Of a stretch of DNA of 64,000 nucleotides, positions 11,506-23,428 are shown one piece after another. The stretch is from Nyssa sinensis (Eukaryota; Streptophyta; Magnoliopsida; Cornales; Nyssaceae). The stretch spans positions 30,341,239 to 30,405,238 of the forward strand of contig CM018052.1 in NCBI GenBank assembly GCA_008638375.1, in the 5' to 3' direction. The position numbers and the translations under genes were made by a program. How positions within the stretch are numbered: position 1 is the stretch's first letter; each line of letters begins with the position of its first letter. A model generated the notes under the pieces. The model was not told where the DNA came from, searched no databases, and was given only the letters and a program-made list of their open reading frames with translations.

Positions 11506-12109
11506 GCAACCTTCCTTCTGAACTTCTTCTGCTTTCTCTGCCCAGTAGCCGCAGCGCCCCTGTTTTCTCAACCTCTGTTCCTTCTGCCGTTTCTGCTTTA
11601 TCCTTGTCTGTTGCGCCGCACTGCCTGCCTTGACTTTTCTCTTTTCTTCCCCCTGTTCAGCGCCTCTCCTGCTTGCGGTGTTCCTTCTTCTTCTTTTCTT
11701 AAACCCTCCGTCCGGGCCCCCTGCTTGCTTCAGCAACTTCTGTTTTTTCTTTTCTCTCTCTTGTTTTTCTTTTCTCTGTTGCGCCCACTCTAGCCGCCTG
11801 CCCCCTTGCCTCTTTTTTTCTTTCGTCTTATTATTATTTTTTTTATTATTCTTGTGTTCAGCCCCTTTCTTCCTGCGCCAGAGCCGCAGCCTTTGGTCTT
11901 ATTTTCTTTTTTTATTATTCTTCTATTTAGCCCCTTTCTTCCTGCGCCAGAGCCGCGGCCTTTGGTCTCTAGTTTTGTTTTTCTCTTTAGTTTTTGCACT
12001 ATTAAGCCGCAGCCCAGCCGTTTCTTGCCTTGCGCCCTACTGCTGCTCTCTTTCTTTTTAGCGCCTCCGCTAGCCGTCGTTTAAACTCTTAACCCCAATT
12101 GTTAGTACA
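11506..12109 (+). other. Pyrimidine-rich leader of copia-2 with 79-bp tandem repeat
   Basis: The leader between PBS and gag is very rich in C and T on the plus strand. Around 11841-11998 a unit of about 79 bp is present twice; GCCCCTTTCTTCCTGCGCCA starts at 11861 and again at 11940. Open frames here on both strands are a by-product of the biased composition. The leader probably holds dimerisation or packaging signals, but that is inference. Confidence 0.75.
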
Positions 12110-12900
12110 ATGGCTGAAGATAAAATTCATGCTATTAGTTGCAGACTTACTGGTGCCAATTACACTTATTGGACTAGTGTTATGAAAAATTTTCTACTTG
12201 GTCGCAAAAAGTGGGGTTATGTATCTGGTTCTGTCCTGCATCCATCAGATCCTAAGAAAGAAGGGTATGAGGCTGCATGTGAAACTTGGGATTATGATAA
12301 TGCTCAGATCCTGACTTGGTTCCACAACTCTGTGGATGACCAAATTGGGATGATGTTTTCTAAGTACTCCACGGTAAAGGAGGTGTGGACGTACTTACTT
12401 GGTATTTAACAACTATCCAACTTTGTCAAACGGTATGAGTTGGAGACAGCCATTCAGGGTGCTCGTCAAGGAGACAAGCTTATTCAAGATTTCTATATTG
12501 AGATGACTGGTCTCTAGGATCAGCTTGCTATAATGGAGCCCTCTAGCATAAGTGTACTTGATGATTATTTGAAGTTTCGGGAGGATGGTCGTTTAGTGCA
12601 GTTTTTAACTGCCCTCTCTCCTCAGTTTGAGGCGATTCGTGGTGGCATTATTCACTGATCTCCTCTTCCCTCCGTGGATGCTATTGTTCGTAAACTTCTT
12701 TATGAGGAAACCCGATTGAAAACCAGTAGTCAGTCCTTATCTTCTTTTGTCTTTTTTGCTCCTGCACAGCCAGCTCTACTACCCACTCCTCATGCTAATC
12801 CGCTTCAGTCCAGTGGAAGGCCTAAAAGGGTCTCACTACCCTCAGATGAGTGTGTTTTTTGTCATCAGAAGGGCCATTGGAAGTATAATTGTCCCAAGAA
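12110..12900 (+). pseudogene. copia-2 gag
   Basis: The capsid-like protein of copia-2 starts at ATG 12110 (MAEDKIHAISCRL). It shows the UBN2-type gag core: NYTYWTSVMKNFLLGRKKWG, then WDYDNAQILTWFHNSVD. In-frame stops at 12407-12409, near 12515 and near 12656 break it, while the frame stays the same throughout. A CCHC zinc knuckle (CVFCHQKGHWKYNC, C-x2-C-x4-H-x4-C) lies at 12851-12892 and is intact. It would bind element RNA in virus-like particles if expressed. Confidence 0.9.
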
Positions 12901-13139
12901 GGGACGTCCGCCCACTTCTGCTCAGCAGTCCTCCACACTAGTCCAAGCCCCTGCTCCACATACTTCTCGGTCTCCAGCAGCCTACACAGCATCCTCTTCA
13001 GCTAGTGATTCCGACATTGCTTCCTTGAGTGCTTAGATTGTTCAGCTTCAACACCTTGTGTCTTCTGCCACTCAGCCTTCTACTTATGCTTTTGTTCTAT
13101 CTATTTATTTAGGTTTTCTTGGGTCTTCCTCAGGTATCT

Positions 13140-13340
13140 CTCCTCTAGTCTAGATTTTTTATTCTAGTGCTTCACATCATATGACTCCCTATCTTTCTTT
13201 ATTACACAACTGTATCCCACCTCCCTCTCCCATTACTGTTAGTATTGCCAATGGATCTCGCATGTCTGTTTTATCCATTGGTTCTGTATTACCCTCAGAC
13301 AAATCTGCAATGACAATTCCTTCTGTTCTTTATGTTATGA
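13140..13340 (+). pseudogene. copia-2 aspartic protease, catalytic Asp lost
   Basis: The protease active-site region is recognised by ASHHMTP at 13169-13189. The catalytic Asp position of the usual DSGA-type box is a Tyr (TAT, 13160-13162), and a TAG stands three codons before it. The polyprotein could not be processed by this copy. Confidence 0.8.
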
Positions 13341-13569
13341 ATTTATCAGTTAGTCTCCTTTCCATCAGTCAACTTGATGCCTCTGGTTTTGATGTCATTT
13401 TTTATTCTTCTGTTTGTACTGTGCAGGATCGGTTGTCCAAGAAGCAGATTGGGACCGGGCGTAGAGTTGGGGACCTGTATGTGGTGGACAGTTTACATCT
13501 TCCTGCTACTGTTTCTTCATCTGTTCTTTCTTTTTTTTTTTTTTTTTTTCAGTTAGACTCTCAGTCTAG

Positions 13570-14128
13570 TCAGTTTTACTTATGGCATTCGCAGTTAGGT
13601 CATTTGTCTATTGATCGTTTACGATCTTTAGTTTAGTCTGGTCTTTTGGGTAAAGTTTCACTTAGTGAGCTTACCAAGTGTTGCGGTTGTAAACTTGCTA
13701 AAATGACAGCTTTACCATTTAATAAAAATACTTCAATTTCTCATACACCTTTCTCTTTAGTTCACTCTGATGTCTGAGGACCTTCTCCTGTTTCCACCAA
13801 AGGTGGTTCTGCTTATTTTGTTTCCTTTGTTGATGATTGTACTCGTTATACTTGGACTTTTCTTATGAAACATAAGTCTGATTTCTACCAAATTAACCGT
13901 GATTTTCAGTCTATGATTTTCACCCAGTTTGGGTGTGTTATCAAAGTATTCCGATCTGACTTGGGTGGGGGGTACTTTAAAATAGAACTCTGTGACTACA
14001 TGGCTTCATTAGGTACTATTCAACAATCTTCTTGTGCCAATACTCCTGCAAAAAATGGTAGGGCTGAGGGTAAACACTGTCATCTTCTTGACACTGCACG
14101 ATCTCTTCTTCTGTTTGCACCAAATTGA
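13570..14128 (+). pseudogene. copia-2 integrase, internally deleted
   Basis: The GAG-pre-integrase zinc finger (FYLWHSQLGHLSIDRL, then CCGC) is at about 13575-13690. The catalytic core follows: YFVSFVDDCTRYTW (13820-13860), FRSDLGGGYFK (second catalytic Asp) and AEGKH (catalytic Glu, near 14070). Directly after LLLFAPN and a TGA the reading continues in another frame with FVLCVFLGYS, normally about 80-100 residues further on. A segment of the integrase C-terminal region is therefore missing at about 14125. Confidence 0.88.
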
Positions 14129-15387
14129 GTGCCAGGTTTGTTCTCTGTGTCTTTTTAGGGTACAGTTCAACCCAGAAAGGTTATCGTTGCAATGATCCTA
14201 CTTCTTGTCACCTTTATGTCTCTCGGCATGTGGCTTTTCTTGAACGTTTGGCTTATTTTCAGCTACCTACTACCACTACTACTATCTCTAAAGAGGATTT
14301 GATTCACATTGATCCTTTTCCTTCTGATGTACCTTCCGATGAGTATATCTCTACAGTTATTACTGAGTCCCTTCTTGAACCCACTGGTTCTGCCGTCCCC
14401 TCTAACACCACTAGACCTCCAATCACTATTGCATCAACTAGTCCCCCACCAGATATCTCTCTCTTTGTTCCTTTTACTTCTGAAGACACTGATCCTGCTC
14501 CTCGCCGATATCCTCTTCGTCGTTGCCAGCCATCGGTAAAATTGCTTGGTTTTTCTAACACTTGTTTCTCTCCTTCCTACTGTACTTTTTTGTCTACTAT
14601 TCACTCTTTTTCAGAACCACAGTCTTATAAGGAAGCTTTTCAGAGTCCTCATTTGGTCCAGGCTATGGCTGAAGAGTTGGCTGCCTTACAAAAGACATCC
14701 ACTTGGGAGTTAGTGTCTTTGCCTGTTGGTAAAAATCTGATTAATTGTAAATGGGTCTTCAAAGTCAAGACCAACTCTGATGGCTCTCTTGAGCGTTACA
14801 AAGATCGACTTGTTGCTAAAGGATTCTCTGAAGAATATGGTATTGACTATGAGGAGACATTTGCCCCTGTTGCCAAAATGACTACTGTCTGTACATTGAT
14901 CTCCGTTGCTACCATTCACTCATGGCCCCTCTATCAAATGGACGTTAAGAATGCCTTTCTTAATGGCTATCTTACAGAGGAAGTCTATATGCGTCCTCCA
15001 CCAGGACTGCCTCATCCTTCCGGTCAGGTGTGTCGCTTTCGTCGTGCCCTTTATGGTTTGAAACAATTTCCACGTGTCTGGTATGACCGCTTTCAAACAG
15101 TTGTTACTCAGCTTGGTTTTCTTTCCAATGCTTATGACTCTACCTTATTTCTTCTTCACACCTCTTCTGGCTTTGTTGCTTTATTACTGTATGTGGATGA
15201 TATGATCATTACTGGCTTTGATTCTTCTACCATCACTCTCGTTAAGCAGAATTTGTTTTGCACCTTTGAAATGAAGGACTTGGGTCCTTTGCGATATTTT
15301 CTTGGTATTGAAGTGGCCTACTCTCCCAAGGGCTACTTTCTTTCACAGGCTAAGTATGCTAATGAGGTTATTCATCAGCTGGCTTAA
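14129..15387 (+). pseudogene. copia-2 reverse transcriptase
   Basis: The longest open part of the element, about 420 codons. It opens with the end of integrase (FLGYS), a Ser/Pro/Thr-rich linker, then RT from SYKEAFQSPHLVQAM (about 14625). Landmarks are NCKWVFKVKTNSDG, YKDRLVAKGF, YQMDVKNAFLNG, RALYGLKQ and an intact active-site box YVDD at 15190-15201 (LLYVDDMIITG), then LRYFLGIEV. A frameshift at about 15380 ends the frame before RNase H. Catalytic residues of this domain look intact although the polyprotein is broken. Confidence 0.95.
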
Positions 15388-16140
15388 CCGATTCTAAGGT
15401 TTTTGATACTCCAATTAAGCCGAATGTGAAACTGAATTCTACTGATGGTGTTCTTCTGGATGATCCCACCTTGTATAGGGAACTTGTTGGCTGTTTGGTC
15501 TACCTCACTGTCACTCATCCTGATCTTGCCTATGTTGTGCATCTCATCAGTCAGTTTGTCTCTGCTCCTCGTTCCCCACACTGGGATGCCTTGGTTCGCA
15601 TTCTGCGCTATCTTCGTGGTACTATCTATTAGGGTTTGCTTTTATCTTCTACTTCTTCTTTGCAACTCGTTGCTTATGATGATTCTGATTAGGTTGGTGA
15701 TGTCACTGATCGCAAGTCCACTTCTAGTTTATGCTTGTTTCTTGGTGATTCTCTTATTTCTTATAAAAGCAAGAAGCAAAGTGTTGTTGCCTGTTCTACT
15801 GCTGAGGCCAAGTACCGTGCTATGGCACATGCTACAGCTGAAATTGTTTGGCTTCGTGGTCTTTTTTTTGATTTGAGCGTTTGTCAGTCTTCTCCCACTC
15901 TTCTCTATTGTGACAACCAAAGTGCTATCCAGATTGCCCACAATACAATGTTTCATGAGCGCACTAAGCATATTGAGATTGATTGTCATTTTGTTCGTCA
16001 CCATTTCAGTTTGGCTCTATCTCCCTTCTGTTCGTTTCCACTGTGCTCCAACTGGTCGATTTCTTCACAAAGACTCACACTGTTACTCGCTTTCGGTTCC
16101 TTCTTGGAAAACTCTCGATGTTTTCATCCAAAACCCTTTG
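15388..16140 (+). pseudogene. copia-2 RNase H
   Basis: The connection and RNase H domains continue one frame over: YRELVGCLVYLTVTHPDLAY (15476 on), LRYLRGT, a TAG near 15631, a second TAG in the conserved SDWxGD-like stretch near 15690, then ACSTAEAKYRAMA, YCDNQSAIQIAHN and HERTKHIEIDCHFVR (to about 15995). A further frame change near 16005 leads to the C-terminal tail before the polypurine tract. Confidence 0.9.
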
Positions 16141-16145
16141 AGTTT

Positions 16146-16154
16146 AAGGGAGGG
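16146..16154 (+). other. Polypurine tract of copia-2
   Basis: AAGGGAGGG directly before the 3' LTR; primes plus-strand DNA synthesis. Confidence 0.85.
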
Positions 16155-16293
16155 TGTGAAGAATGTATTTATTGATTTATTGAATATATGTATTGTATAT
16201 ATTTTAGGAAATAGTTTTTAGGGTTTAGGGTTTTCTTATATATACCCGTGTATTGGTTCGACTTGTTTAATGAAAATAATAAATTCAATTTCA
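16155..16293 (+). repeat. 3' LTR of copia-2
   Basis: 139 bp, TGTGAAGAATG to CAATTTCA, followed by the target duplication GATTG at 16294-16298. Confidence 0.94.
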
Positions 16294-16583
16294 GATTGTT
16301 CCAATTTCTATACATATGAGTTTGATTATAGTCATATAGACATTAACTAAAAGAAATGGGAGAGAAATCTGGGCCATTTGATCTCTTTATCTTGAGATAC
16401 CTACACTATATAATAACTTGATGAAAATAACCTTCATGTAATACTCCATGGTCATTACTACATTAATCTGTATACGTCTTGGTGACTATGTGACACTCAC
16501 CTTTGGAGCAAAGAATTAATTTAAAAGAAAATAGAAAATCAGAAGGAGTTAAACACACGTTTCCTAGATCGTCATATTCACCA

Positions 16584-16785
16584 CGTTTTTTTTTATTTGG
16601 TTTTTATGAATCGGTAAAGGGATATTCTAGGTTATCTTACGTGCACCAGACTAAATTCTCCTTCTCGTGACAGTCAAACCTCCCTTTTAAACTTTAGCTG
16701 CTGACAATCGGCACAAAGGGGATTTGAACTCGAGACGCTTGAATTTTATGCTCAATGTTTTAACCGCTTATTCCAAAGAGATTAG
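16584..16785 (-). mobile_element. tRNA-derived SINE (block B copy)
   Basis: Minus-strand reading gives AAGCGGTTAAAAC (box-A-like), GAGTTCAAATCCCC (box-B-like, near 16730), a body and TTACCGATTCATAAAAACC with an A-rich tail. This copy is less decayed in box B than its partner at 3055. Confidence 0.65.
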
Positions 16786-17369
16786 GGATTGGATATTGTA
16801 TATTCAAATTAAAACATGATGCTAATTCCATATTATTTTTAAATAATTTTCAAGTAATTCTTGATTTTTAAATAAACTGTGCATTATATGGGAGCGTGAG
16901 TGTGGTGACTAGGGAAATGCATGCATGTGAGACTAATGACTTAATAAATTTTATGGAGTAAACAAATGATTTGGATTATTATGGATATAAATAAATCTTT
17001 ATTAAAAAAAAAAACAAAACAAAAATTAGGTAAATTTAAAGTGTCACGTTAGATTTTATATTAGAGAAAGAGAAAAATAGAAAATTGTTGGTTCAATTCA
17101 TGTAAATATACAAAATTGAACCGTGCTATTTTAGAAAGAAAAGAGCATATAATTTTATTTTGAGTTAATTAGTATAAGATCACTCAAAATAAGTGTCTAC
17201 AAGTTAAGGTTTTAGAAAAAAAATATGATAACCCCAAAAGTCCTTGAGTTTTTAAATTATATAAGCATAGGTCCATTAGTATTGAGGTGGAAATTTTATA
17301 TTTCGCTTAAGGACCAAATTATCTATGCTTTTGTCCTTTTTCGTTTTTATCAATCTCCAACTCATTTTT

Positions 17370-20265
17370 CATTCCACATACAAAAGTAAAAAAAATTGAT
17401 ACTGAGTTTCCTTTTTTTATTGGAAAGTAGACTCATAAATCGTTCTAGTGATATAAAATTTGCAAGATAATTCCTTAGGAAAAATTTTAGTTTTAATTTG
17501 AATATAGCCCAAAAATGCTGAAGTGATTTTCTAAATAAGCTATGGTAAAATGGCCATATCTTACTCTAGAAAAATAAAAAATAAGCTCCATTTTTTTGTT
17601 CGAAAGTAAGCTTATTGAACTTTCTATTGATATGAGATTTGTAGGCTAATCATTGGGAGCGTATTGCAGTTTTAGTTTGAAGACTGAAAATCTCTATTGA
17701 GTAACAGCCTGAACATGTTGTGGTAAAATGGTCGTATTTTGCTCTAAAAAATTGAATGTGAGCTCTATTTTTTTTGTTAGAAAATAAACTCATAGAGCTT
17801 TCTAGTTATATTAGATTTGTAGGCTAATTCATTGAGTGAAAATTAGGGATGATAATTTGTACTGCCTTGTCGGGGACCCACCTCACCTCGTCAATGACAG
17901 GTATGTGGTGCTCATAAATGAGGTCGGGGTGAGATCTAGGTGGGGCCTTTAAAATCTCGTTGGGTTTGGGTGATGGTCACCCCACCCGGTTTATATATTA
18001 ATTTTTTTTATTTATTCTTATATATACTATATTTACTAATAAACAACACTATATAAAATTAGTTTTAAGATTTTTCATATCACACTCATATTATTTTTTC
18101 TTATATTAGTTATTTTGGTAATAAAAATTTAATTTACCTATCAAAATAAAAGTTTTAACTTACTTAAATATATATATATATGGGTTTGGGGTGAGAATGG
18201 GGGATAAAGTCGGAGAATATAAATGAAGTTGGGGTAGGGGTCGGAGTAGGGGTCGGAGTAGGGGTAAGCCTCTAAAAGGGCAGGGCGGGGTTAGGGCGGG
18301 AAATATAAACTGGGTCGGGGTTGGGAGGGCCACCCTGCCCCATTGCCATTTCTAGTGATAATTGCAGTTTTGGTTTGAAGACAGTCAAAAAATACTAAAT
18401 AACAGAAATTCTCTGTTGAGTGACAACCTACACACTTTTTGGTAAAATGGCTATATCTTGTCCTAGAGAAAGCGAAACTGAGCTCTTTTTTTTTTTTTTT
18501 TTGTTTAAAAGTATACTCATAGATCTTTCTAGCGATAGAAGATTTACATGCTAATTCATTGGAAACAGATTATAGTTTTAATTTGAAACAACCCAAAAAC
18601 ACAAAGTAATAAAAATTCTCTACTAAGTGACAACTTGAATATGCTATGTTAAAATGACCATATCTTGCTCCAAAAAAATTAAAATCGAGCTCCGTTTTAT
18701 TTTTGTTGGAAAGTAGAATCATACATCTTTCTAACGATATAAGATTTGTAGGATAATTCATTAGGAGAGTATTTTAGTTTTAGTTTGAATATAACTCAAA
18801 AATACTGAGTAAACAAATTCTCTGTTAAGTGACAACCAGAATATGCTGTGGTATAACGACTATACATTTCTCTTAAAAAAATGAAATTGAGCTCTATTTT
18901 TTTGTTATAAAGTAGACTTATAGATATTTCTAATGATATAAAATTTGCAGACTAATTCTTTAGGAGCAGATTGCAGGTTTATTTTGAAGATAACCCAAAT
19001 TTAATGAGTAACAAAAATTCTCTGTTAAGTGATAGCTTGAACATATTGTGATAAAATGACTATATCTTACTATAAAAAAAAATTAAAAATGAGTTTCATT
19101 TAATTTTTGTTGAAAAGTAAACTCATAGAACTTTTTAATGATATAAGATTTACAAGTTAATTCATTGTAAGCCGAATTGCAAGTTTAGTTTGAAGACAAC
19201 CTAAAAATACTAAGTAGCACAAATATTATGTTGAGTGACATTTTAAACATGTTGTTATAAAATACCCATATCTTATTCTAAAAAAATCAAAATTGAGTTT
19301 CATTTTTTTTTGTTAGAAAGTAGACTATAGAGTTTTCTAGTGATATAAGAGTTGCATGTTAATCCATTGGGAACTTATTACAGTTTTAGTTTGAAGACAA
19401 CCAAAAAATAACGAGTAATAAAAACTCTCTATAGAGTGACAACTTTAACATATTATGGTAAATTAGATTTGAGCTTCATTTTTTTGTTGAAAAGTAGACT
19501 AATAGAGTTTTCTAATAATATAAGATTTGCAGGTTAATTCATTAGGAGCAGATTGCAAGTTTAGACTAATAGAGTTTTCTACTTATATAAGAATTGTTGG
19601 CTAATTCAGTGGGAGCATATTACAGTTTTAGTTTGAAGACAACTACCTAAAATAATGAGTAACATAAATTCTTTGTTGAGTGACAACCATAACGTGCTAT
19701 GGTAAACTGGCCATATCTTGCTTTAAACAAATTGAAACTGAGCTCTATTTTTGTTGTTGGAGAGTAGACTCATAAAGATTTCTAATAATATAAGATTCGT
19801 AGGCAAATTCATTGGGAGAATATTACAATTTTAGATTGAAGGTAAACCAAAAATACTAGGTAACAAAAATTCTATGTTAAGTAACAACTTGGACATTATG
19901 TGATAAATTGGCCATATCTTATTCTAAAAAAATTGAAAAATGAGCCACCTTTTTGTTGCTGGAAAGTATACTTATAGGACTTTCTAGTGATATAAGATTT
20001 ATAGGCTAATTCATTAAGAGTAGATTGTAGATTTAGTTTGAAGACAACCCAAAAATATTGAGTAATAGAAATTCTTTGTTTAGTGACAGCTTAAATATGT
20101 TGTTACAAAATAACCATATCTCACCTTAAAAGAATCAAAATTGAATTCGGTTTTCTTTTGGTTAGAAAGTTTTCTAGTTTTGTTTGAAGATTGAAACTTT
20201 AGATTAAAGCCAACCTAAAAGTACTACGTAACAAAATTTCTACCCCAAAAAAATTTAAATTTCTG
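17370..20265. repeat. Tandem array B, about 12 monomers
   Basis: The same monomer family and order as array A, with the hAT-type element at the same monomer. Near 19450-19580 monomer sequence has been lost compared with array A: the join at 19559-19570 goes from one monomer's GCAAGTTTAG straight into another's ACTAATAGAG. Confidence 0.88.
17844..18354. mobile_element. hAT-type miniature element, copy B
   Basis: 511 bp between TAGGGATGATAAT and ATTGCCATTTCTA, flanked by GTGAAAAT (17836-17843) and GTGATAAT (18355-18362). The target duplication carries the same mismatch as copy A, which shows common descent by duplication rather than a second insertion. Confidence 0.88.
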
Positions 20266-20815
20266 TACGTAAAATGAAATTTCTTTGTCCCAAAAACATG
20301 ATTTTCTTATATAATTTTATATAGAATATGAATCTTAATTGATAAATCTCGATTTTTAGAGTTCAAATATATTATTTTTTACAAAAAAATAAATTTTTAT
20401 ATTACAAATTATTTAATTTTAAAATTTTAAAAACAAACAGTTTCTAATAATTTTGGAATTAGTCAACCATGAATATGAGACATGCGTGCATATTCCCAGG
20501 GTAATCATTTTTTTCATGTAGAATATTGTATTATATCCGATTTAAGTCTTATTACTAAAAATTGAATGTTCCTAGTAATTTTTTTTATATTTATATATAA
20601 ATGCTATAATGTGCATTTTCTATTACAATAATTAATAATATAGAAACATTTTTTTAAAAAATTATGAATTATTAAATGATATAATTATTAATAATTCATC
20701 ATGGAATGTAGGCAATAAAATTATTTTCCTCCTCATCATTGTACTAAAAAAAAAAAATATTATAGTTAAGTGTAAAATTCTCTATTAGCCAAAATTCAAA
20801 AGTCATTATATAGAA

Positions 20816-20857
<42 letters not shown>
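20816..20857. repeat. Compound (CT)n(CA)n microsatellite, block B
   Basis: Shorter counterpart of 7627-7688. Confidence 0.93.
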
Positions 20858-23075
20858 GCATGCATGCATTAGTGTTTGAAGTCTTAGTCATAAAATGAAG
20901 AAGATGTATTCCAATTATCCTTTGAAAAAACAAACAACTCTCTTTACACATTTTTTAACTAAACAAAAGTTACGTAGAAAAGAACATCAAGTAAGGAAAA
21001 TAACGTAAAGAAAAAAAAGAAGGAAGGAAAGACCGGTGACGTTTTAGACCATGATTTATATATGATTCTTCTGAAAATAATTTTGAAATGTGTTTTTAAA
21101 TATTTTTTGAAACTAATAAAAACTTGTTTGAAAATGATAATTTAAAATAGTTTCAGAGTTGAAAATTATAAAAATGCATTTCGAACACGTGTAGCTTAAA
21201 ATTCCATTGCATCTTCTTGCCGACATTGCATGGATCCAATATAATTTGAGAGTTAACACCAAATAAAAGCCTGAAAGGGACCCAGTAGGTTGTAGTTGTG
21301 TTCAGCATGTTCTTGTTTAAAGTCATGGCTGGGACAAGGAATTTTGTATTTGTGTAAAATTTACGTAAATTATATACAAATAATAGAATTTGAGTCTCTA
21401 TTCATAGTCAGGCCGATTTTTTTTGAAAAGAACAAAAGAAAAACAAATACATCAGGAGTTTTAGTACGTTTCATGTAACTTCCAAACATGAAATACAAAA
21501 TCACACGAAAAAGTGGTCCCCTTGAAAGGAAAGAGAATATATGGTAGTAAGATAGCAGCCACTGGTGTCTTATCTTTGTATCGGATAAAGTTTGAAATTT
21601 TCAATTTGATTATTGGACACGTTTGGGAGGGTGGCTGATGCTTCTGCGTTCAGATTTCTTTTTGATTTGACACGTGGCTTTTGAATTTTACACGTTTAAA
21701 AAAAATGATATAGGTTGACCCCTGCTGCTGGATTGAGTTGATTTTCTTAATGCCTGTCTGGCCAGTGTTAGTTCTTTTGTTTCTTTTTCGTATTGTGGAC
21801 TTGCCTTTCAATTTTCTAAGTTTTGGAAAATTTTGAATGGACAGTGATGTTATATCACGTGTTTTATGATTATTGAATGACGGATTCTTCCTAGTCATTT
21901 TTTAATTTTAAAACATGAAATATGTATTTGACAAGTTATTTATTTTAATTTATTTTAATTTTTTAAAATTTAAATTGTCATATCTAAATATATTTTCATA
22001 ATTTTTAAAAAATTAATTGCAAAATTTTTAAAAATATTTTTTTAAAAATTATATCTAAATTACTATTTAAGTGCAGCTTAATTTTCTTTTTAAAAGAATA
22101 GGGACCCAAAAATAGAAAAGCATGGTAGAACAACTATTGGGTAATTAATATAAACAACAAAGTGATTTCAGGAAACAACATTTATTTTGTTCTGCATCTA
22201 ACATTCTTCAAATATTATAGTGATAGAAATTTCATGTATTATATTACTATTTTTATTCATTTCATGATGTATGTAAAATTACTTAATAAAAAAAGTAACA
22301 CGACGACTTTTCATTTAACTAAAGAAAATAATTTTTTAAAATTCGTAAATAGTATTTATTGATAAAATAATAGAATCATAAAAATTTATTATATCATATT
22401 TATAGTGATAAAATATTCTTAAAGACCAATAATTCAAATAGGAATATACTAATTCCTATATTTGCTATACTAATCCTAATAAAACAAAAAAAATTAGGAA
22501 TAATCAAAATTGGAAATTAAATAATTGTAATACAACTCTAAAATAAATTTTCTTATTTTTAAAGTACCAAATTTGTCTTACATTATATATTGTGCATAAA
22601 AAATGCAATAAAAGCTACGCCAGGTAATAAGTAATTCAATGTCTGTTTGGAAGAGTTTTATATTACAAAAAAGTGATTGTGAGGGGTTGATTCAGACAAG
22701 TGATTTTGTCAAAATCAATTTGTTAATTAAGTGTTTGGTAAAAATTATTAAAAAAACGTTTATAAACATTAAATTCATGTTTTATTCTTTATTTAATATT
22801 ATATTAAATACATATACTATAAATAAAATAATATTAAACAAAACAATAATATATAAAACATAAGTAAATAAGTCTTTTAATTTTTTTTTTAGACAACAAA
22901 GGAAAAGAAATCAAATTTATGCTAATTAAATAAAAAATAAACATGTATACCACTTGAATAGAAATTCAATACTAAATAAGATTAAAAATACATGGAATAT
23001 AATATATTATATATGCATGTACATATTTGCTCATATAATTACAATTATTGCACAAAAAGAGAAACTAGAAAAGTA

Positions 23076-23127
23076 TAACCAAACTGCTTGAGTAGTAGGG
23101 AATATTGTTACTCAAGCAGTTTGGTTA
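23076..23127. repeat. Perfect 19-bp inverted repeat at a fragment junction
   Basis: TAACCAAACTGCTTGAGTA at 23076-23094 and its exact complement at 23109-23127, with a 14-base spacer. The right arm is copia RNase H coding sequence. The left arm sits where block B homology ends, so it looks like an inverted templated copy made when the fragment was joined. Confidence 0.92.
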
Positions 23128-23428
23128 CGACGGATGTTTGGTGTTTTACAACCCAAGCAAGATGCACTTACAACAATATTTTGTGATAATAAGTCAGTCA
23201 TTGCATTAATGAAGAATCCAATTTTTTATGGGAGAAGCAAGTACATTGATATCAAGTTTCACTTCATTCGTGACTTGGTGAATGATAAAGAGATTTAGCT
23301 TGACTTTTGTCCTTTTGAAAAACAAGTTGCGGATATTTTTACAAAGCTGCTCAAAACAAATTTTTTCTTGAAGTTGAAGAGATTACTTGGCATGATGAAT
23401 CTTGAAGAACTTGGTTTAAGGGAGGCAA
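23109..23428 (+). pseudogene. copia-1-like RNase H C-terminal fragment
   Basis: Closely matches 1110-1432. It reads TQAVWLRRMFGVLQ, then FCDNKSVIALMKN and YIDIKFHFIRDLV, with a TAG near 23296, then the end of the domain and the polypurine tract TTTAAGGGAGG. Only the last part of pol is present; the rest of the element is absent. Confidence 0.9.

Larger units (their letters stand above)
11356..16293 (+). mobile_element. Full-length Ty1/copia retrotransposon (copia-2)
   Basis: A 4,938-bp element bounded by short LTRs (137 and 139 bp), with PBS, a pyrimidine-rich leader, gag-pol in the order gag, protease, integrase, RT, RNase H, a polypurine tract and a 5-bp target duplication. The order of integrase before RT marks it as copia. 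It is decayed: several in-frame stops, two frame changes and an integrase deletion. Its insertion into block B is proven by the empty site in block A. The LTRs differ by three substitutions and a few indels, so insertion is not very recent. Confidence 0.97.
16294..23075. repeat. Segmental duplication, block B part 2
   Basis: Resumes the block A alignment at 2768 and follows it through SINE, array, hAT-type element, CT/CA tract and the 270-bp tail segment to about 21720. From there to 23075 it matches block D (24440-25838) and the end of block C (34900-35760). No host gene is visible. The stretch 21720-23075 is AT-rich spacer. Confidence 0.92.

Noticed and set aside
11434..12084. Overlapping long open frames on both strands
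   Set aside because: They fall in the pyrimidine-rich copia-2 leader, whose biased composition removes stops. None shows a protein motif.
21296..21478. Short frame starting MCSACSCLKSW
   Set aside because: The homologous segments in blocks A and D do not keep it open; it is chance.
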